A stretch of 16,888 bases of DNA. Origin: JBOHRE01 sp050732635. Its GTDB lineage: Bacteria > Gemmatimonadota > Gemmatimonadetes > Longimicrobiales > RSA9. The stretch is from positions 1 to 16,888 of the forward strand of contig JBOHRE010000072.1 in NCBI GenBank assembly GCA_050732635.1. The letters run 5' to 3'. The notes beneath the pieces were generated by a model. The model saw only the letters and a program-made list of their open reading frames with translations. It was not told the DNA's origin and did no database searches. Numbering within the stretch: position 1 is the stretch's first letter; the number at the start of each line of letters is the position of its first letter. Shown piece by piece: positions 14,390 to 16,888 of the stretch. Both the position numbers and the translations under genes were made by a program.

Positions 14390-14969
14390 GCGCGAGGACG
14401 AAATGCTGCCGGAGTACGATTTCACCGGCGCGGAGCGAGACAGGTACCGTCGATTAGCGGAATCCGCGGAGGCGTGGGTGCCGGGACTCGCGGCGGCAGA
14501 TGCGCATGGGTGGGTGGTGCGAACACTGGTCGAGCTGCAGAAGGTCGAATCGCAACTCGTCGCCTATAGGTCCATCGCGTTGAACGAAGCGTTGCCTATG
14601 GCCGGTGGCCGGGTGTCCACCATGCTCGAGGACACGACGGGCGCAGCGCTCGAATCCTTCTGGAGCCACTACGCAGCGGTGCCGGGTGCGACCGCCGAGC
14701 TGCGGGCATCGCTCCTCGATCTGCTGCGCGAGCGGAACTGGCTCGTACACCGCAGCTTCAAGGAGCTCGAGGATGTCGAGTCGCCGCAGCTCGCGGCCGC
14801 GCTTGCCGAGCGCCTTTCCGGGATCTGGTCCCAGGCGGGCCGGATCGCCGCGGGCCTGGCGGACGCTCTCGAGCAAGCCTGCGTGCAGAGAGGCATGGAT
14901 CGCGGGGAGGTGAAGTCCAGGGCGGCGGAAGTGGTCGAGCGGTGGCTACGCGGCCGCCCAGCGGCGTAG
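14373..14969 (+). CDS. HEPN-like protein with antitoxin-like N-terminus
   Basis: A 198-residue, mostly helical protein with no signal peptide. Residues 9-19 (DEMLPEYDFTG) resemble the N-terminus of the small antitoxins encoded next to brnT (a DEMLPEYDFSGG-type motif), and the ATG at 14373 lies inside the brnT relic as such an antitoxin start would. From about residue 25 the protein changes: helices YRRLAESAEAWVPGLAAADA and VVRTLVELQKVESQLVAYRS, then LLDLLRERNWLVHRSFKEL. The latter holds Arg121-Asn-x3-His126, the RX4H motif (RN....H) of HEPN ribonucleases. The rest, to 198, is helical (SGIWSQAGRIAAGLADALEQ). I infer a HEPN RNase-like protein, possibly expressed from the old TA leader. Its substrate and partner are unknown. 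The short N-terminal match could be convergent. Confidence 0.65.
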   Translation: MSEANRREDEMLPEYDFTGAERDRYRRLAESAEAWVPGLAAADAHGWVVRTLVELQKVESQLVAYRSIALNEALPMAGGRVSTMLEDTTGAALESFWSHYAAVPGATAELRASLLDLLRERNWLVHRSFKELEDVESPQLAAALAERLSGIWSQAGRIAAGLADALEQACVQRGMDRGEVKSRAAEVVERWLRGRPAA

Positions 14970-15098
14970 GAATCCGCGCGGATCGCGCCGCCGTGTCAGA
15001 CCTCCCGTGTAATCTTCCTCCAGGTATTCGATCGATAGTGGCCTCATCTGCTCCGCCCACCGACCTCAGCAACTTCCTGGGGGGAAAGTGGGCGCGGT

Positions 15099-15212
15099 GT
15101 CCCATCCGGGCCGCGGCCGGCGGACCGCTGTACACGTTGTACCAAAACGTCGAGGGGCGCCGCAGCTGATGGCGCAACCCGGCGCCTGCGGACGACGCGC
15201 CGCGCGGCATGC
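15099..15212 (+). repeat. Long interspersed repeat, copy B
   Basis: Same element and orientation as 11591-11703, including GTACACGTTGTACCAAAACG (15130-15149) and the end GACGACGCGCCGCGCGGCAT. It lies between the HEPN-like gene and a permease relic. Differences from copy A are scattered single bases and one 1-base indel. Confidence 0.9.
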
Positions 15213-15234
15213 GCTTCCTCGCCGCCGACTCAGC

Positions 15235-15404
15235 TCATTCCTGCCGCAACGACCTCCCCGGATCGATGCTCACCACGCGCCGCGCGGGCAGCTAGCAGGC
15301 AGTGAACGCGACGCCAGCCAGCGCGAGGGCGACGGCCGCGAGCGTCGCGGGGTCGGAGGGCGAGACGCCGACCACCGCGGCAGGGTAGCCGAGGGCGGAA
15401 GATC
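15235..15404 (-). pseudogene. ADOP/MacB-like permease C-terminal relic
   Basis: The reverse strand reads VVGVSPSDPATLAAVALALA, GVAFTAC, a TAG at 15294-15292, then LPARRVVSIDPGRSLRQE and a TGA. This is the last transmembrane helix and cytoplasmic end of ADOP-type (acidobacterial duplicated orphan permease) FtsX-fold proteins, normally ...GVSPTDP.T......A..A..LPARRA...DP...LR.E. The TAG replaces the aromatic residue usually found before LPARR. The rest of the ~800-residue gene is absent, cut off where the vapC stop begins. So only about 55 codons remain. Confidence 0.75.
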
Positions 15405-15836
15405 TCAGCTCCCGAGCGGGTGCCGCCAACGCAGCCGTGGAAAGCGCGCGAAATCCCGATCGGTGGTGATCCACTCGCTTCCCGACTCGATCGCGAGCGC
15501 GGCCAGAAACGCATCCGCGACCAAATTGCCCTTCACGCCCGCCTCGGTGCACACGCTCGAGAAGATCTGCCAGTGGCGGGGGCCGGGGGCGACCACCACC
15601 GCGTTGGGCCGCGCGCGTAGCCGCTCGGCGAACTCGAGGGCCAGCGGCAGCGGCGTCGGCGGCGCGAACACGCGCGGGTGCGTCGTGACGCGCACGAACC
15701 CGCTCAACACCAGGTCTGCGACCCCGTACGCTGCGACGCCGCCGACGACCTCCTCGACGAAGGCGCGGTAGCGCTCGTGCTCGGGCGCGTCCTCGCGGTG
15801 CGCGTAGACCAGCACGTTCACATCGAAGAGCAGCAT
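15405..15836 (-). CDS. vapC: VapC-like PIN-domain toxin (second copy)
   Basis: A 143-residue PIN protein of the TIGR00028-like group: Asp5 (LLFDVNVLVYAHRED), the LVLSGFVRVTTHPRVF segment characteristic of the group, Asp108 (LVADAFLAALAIE) and Asp126 (WITTDRDFARFP). In this group the second acidic position of other PIN proteins is not at the same place, so only three of the acidic ligands can be named safely. The ATG at 15836 shares one base with the antitoxin stop (TGATG), giving tight coupling. The gene is complete. It is unrelated at the sequence level to the PIN toxin at 5113. Immediately downstream begins a permease relic, so this operon seems to have landed in or beside that gene. Confidence 0.92.
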   Translation of the reverse strand: MLLFDVNVLVYAHREDAPEHERYRAFVEEVVGGVAAYGVADLVLSGFVRVTTHPRVFAPPTPLPLALEFAERLRARPNAVVVAPGPRHWQIFSSVCTEAGVKGNLVADAFLAALAIESGSEWITTDRDFARFPRLRWRHPLGS

Positions 15837-16075
15837 CAGCCGCCCTCCATCAGATCCAGCAGTCCGCTCGAGTCGTCGAGGTCGACGCCGGGCTGCAGCC
15901 CGGCGCCGCGGAACGTGGGCAGCTCGACCGGCTCGCGCGCGCGAGGCTGGGCGCGGCGCGCCAGCGCCTCGCGCAACGCGTCCTCGATGACGCGCGTCAG
16001 CGTCCGGCCGGTCTCGAGCGCCAGGCGCTTGGCGTCCGCGAGCAGGTGCGGGTCGAGCCGGACGGTGGTGCGCAT
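15836..16075 (-). CDS. vapB: VapB-like antitoxin, leaderless start predicted
   Basis: A 79-residue ribbon-helix-helix-type antitoxin: MRTTVRLDPHLLADAKRLAL then RVIEDALREALARR, with an acidic, Leu/Asp-rich tail (LDDSSGLLDLMEGG) that should contact the toxin. Two in-frame ATGs exist: 16087 and 16075. The first lies within a good -10 hexamer (TATGCT, 16088-16083), so it cannot easily be the start. The second lies where transcription is expected to begin, 7 bases after the -10, and has no Shine-Dalgarno sequence. I therefore choose 16075 and predict a leaderless mRNA. The operator just upstream implies autorepression. Confidence 0.85.
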   Translation of the reverse strand: MRTTVRLDPHLLADAKRLALETGRTLTRVIEDALREALARRAQPRAREPVELPTFRGAGLQPGVDLDDSSGLLDLMEGG

Positions 16076-16082
16076 GCAGCGA

Positions 16083-16111
16083 AGCATACGACTTTGACAT
16101 ACTTATGTCAA
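16083..16111 (-). promoter_or_regulatory. Promoter and operator of the second vapBC operon
   Basis: Minus strand: a perfect -35 TTGACA, a 17-bp spacer and -10 TATGCT (16088-16083). The -35 is the left half of a perfect 8-bp inverted repeat, TTGACATA-N2-TATGTCAA (16094-16111), the likely VapB(C) operator. Confidence 0.8.
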
Positions 16112-16143
16112 CGCGGCCGGCGTCGCCGCGCTCGTCTCGCGCC

Positions 16144-16623
16144 TCACGCCTCGCGCAGCCCCTCGACGATCGTGAGCGCGTCGCGCGCGGTCAGCCGGCC
16201 GACCTTGCCGCTGGAGTAGACCGCGTGCGCGATGAGGCCGCCGCGCTGCAGCACGAACGCCGCGGGCTGGATGTGCGGCCGGCCGCGCCGCTCACCCGTG
16301 TAGCAGCCGATCTTGCGCGACGTCTCCTCGGCGTCGAGGCCGTAGAGCACGGTGTACTCGAGGCCGAGCGCCTCGACGGTGCCGCGCGCGTCCTCGAGGC
16401 CGTCCGACGACGCGGCGATCACCTGCATGTCGAGCGCCTCCAGTCGCCCGAGGCGCCGCTGGAAGTCGGCCAACTGCCGACGACAGTGGCCTCACCAGTG
16501 GCCGCGGTAGAACAGCACCGCGACGAACAGCCCTTCCAGCTCGTCCGGCAGCATGAACGTGCTGCCGTCGACCGCCCCGGCCTCGATATGGGGGAAGCGG
16601 TCGCCGATCGCGAGTCCCTTCAT
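16144..16623 (-). CDS. Peroxiredoxin-like (AhpC/TSA) protein, predicted selenoprotein with Sec44
   Basis: One frame reads from ATG 16623 to the stop at 16144 with a single internal TGA at 16494-16492. Before it comes MKGLAIGDRFPHIEAG, then LFVAVLFYRGHW; after it GHCRRQLADFQRRLG and a complete thioredoxin-like C-terminus (MQVIAASSDGLEDA, YTVLYGLDAEE, HIQPAAFVLQRGGLIAHAVY). In homologues the site is Cys in W-C-P-x-C-R-R, so TGA stands exactly at the first (peroxidatic) Cys of a CxxC motif, giving UGHC with Cys47 as partner. A hairpin begins 10 bases after the TGA. With Sec the product has 159 residues, a normal length. The likely role is reduction of peroxides or disulphides in the cytoplasm (no signal peptide). 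GGAG lies 10 bases before the ATG. The alternative, a nonsense pseudogene, is less likely because nothing else is broken. It lies downstream of an ECF sigma gene on the same strand. Confidence 0.75.
16465..16481 (-). other. Candidate bacterial SECIS hairpin
   Basis: Minus strand after the TGA: GGCCACTGTC, then GTCGGC-AGTTG-GCCGAC, a perfect 6-bp stem with a 5-base loop. The loop begins 16 bases after the UGA and has G then U at its second and third positions, in line with the bacterial SECIS rules (stem right after UGA, loop with an early G and GU). Flanking CTG...CAG can pair below it across a small U-containing internal loop. Confidence 0.6.
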
Positions 16624-16759
16624 CACCTGAATTCTCCATTCGAGCGGGCGTTTGCGCGGGCGCCTGTGCGCTGCAAGTCCGCGACCAGGACGCGCACGGA
16701 TCCGCAGACGGTGCTGCGAGTGGAGTGACTTCGCGCGGACGTGCCGGTCGCGCTGCCGG

Positions 16760-16888
16760 CTATCCGTCCTGCACCTCCGCCAGCCTCCGCAGCAACAGCC
16801 GGCGCTCGGGCTGCTGCCGCGTCAGGGCGAGCGCCCGCTGGTACGCGACGCGTGCCTCCGCCCCGCGGCCGAGCTGGCGGCACAGGTC
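16760..16888 (-). CDS. ECF-type sigma factor, C-terminal end (rest outside window)
   Basis: The last 42 codons of a gene that continues beyond the window, ending at a TAG (16762-16760). It reads DLCRQLGRGAEARVAYQRAL, ALTRQQPERRLLLRRLAEVQ. This is the closing TPR-like helical pair of ECF sigma factors with a C-terminal DUF6596-type extension (ECF42-like), where LRRLGR..EA..AY.RAL.LT....ER..L.RRL is typical. These sigma factors usually sit beside YCII/DGPF-domain genes; here a peroxiredoxin-like gene follows after a 136-bp gap, with no such gene in view. The sigma-2 and sigma-4 regions are not visible, so the call rests on the tail. Confidence 0.7.
   Translation of the reverse strand, partial: DLCRQLGRGAEARVAYQRALALTRQQPERRLLLRRLAEVQDG

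Noticed and set aside
16292..16639. Alternative 115-residue frame over the start of the peroxiredoxin gene
   Set aside because: Arg/Pro/Ala-rich shadow; the correct frame is the one interrupted by TGA with clear peroxiredoxin sequence on both sides.
1..16888. CRISPR arrays, tRNA or rRNA genes
   Set aside because: No regularly spaced direct repeats with unique spacers and no tRNA-like T-arm/acceptor signature were seen; the only periodic array is the 11-bp heptamer set at 4442.

Overview
This is a GC-rich, gene-dense chromosomal segment. It fits a Gemmatimonadota-like or related soil/sediment bacterium. That placement is inferred from gene types (a membrane-anchored SARP/BTAD-TPR regulator, ADOP-type permease debris, class-C beta-lactamase-fold hydrolase, many small lipoproteins), not from any marker gene. 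There is no rRNA, tRNA, CRISPR array or intact transposase.

Layout. 1-1122: end of an unrecognised protein, convergent with a fibronectin-III-like lipoprotein. 1290-1810: a graveyard of toxin-antitoxin (TA) genes (hicA and hicB relics on the minus strand, a HigA-like relic on the plus strand). 1817-4980: a large membrane SARP-type regulator divergent from a TonB-plug-like lipoprotein; the shared upstream region carries three heptamers at exact 11-bp pitch. 5113-5882: an intact Phd/PIN TA operon with a visible promoter and operator. 6086-6475: a frameshifted DUF899 thioredoxin-fold relic. 6513-9210: an HNH endonuclease and, divergently, a visibly AT-richer gene for a dCTP-deaminase/dUTPase-fold protein with two C-terminal membrane helices. 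9727-11462: an XRE-ImmA/IrrE metalloprotease regulator followed by a PIN-domain protein. 11820-14119: a lipoprotein and an exported serine hydrolase. 14300-14969: the tail of a brnT toxin overlapped by a HEPN-like protein whose first ~20 residues look like a TA antitoxin N-terminus. 15235-16111: a permease relic and a second vapBC operon that appears to be leaderless. 16144-16623: a peroxiredoxin-like gene with one in-frame TGA exactly where the catalytic Cys belongs, followed by a SECIS-like hairpin, so a likely selenoprotein. 16760-end: the C-terminus of an ECF sigma factor.

Two short repeat families punctuate the window: four same-orientation copies of an element centred on CGTTTCCGCGGAAACG, beside TA genes or relics, and two ~113-bp near-identical copies, each close to fragments of an ADOP permease C-terminus. 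The overall picture is an accessory region shaped by repeated gain and decay of TA and defence-type modules. The most notable single observations are the candidate selenocysteine peroxiredoxin, the SARP-style operator, the catalytically altered membrane Dcd-like protein, and the brnT-relic/HEPN arrangement.
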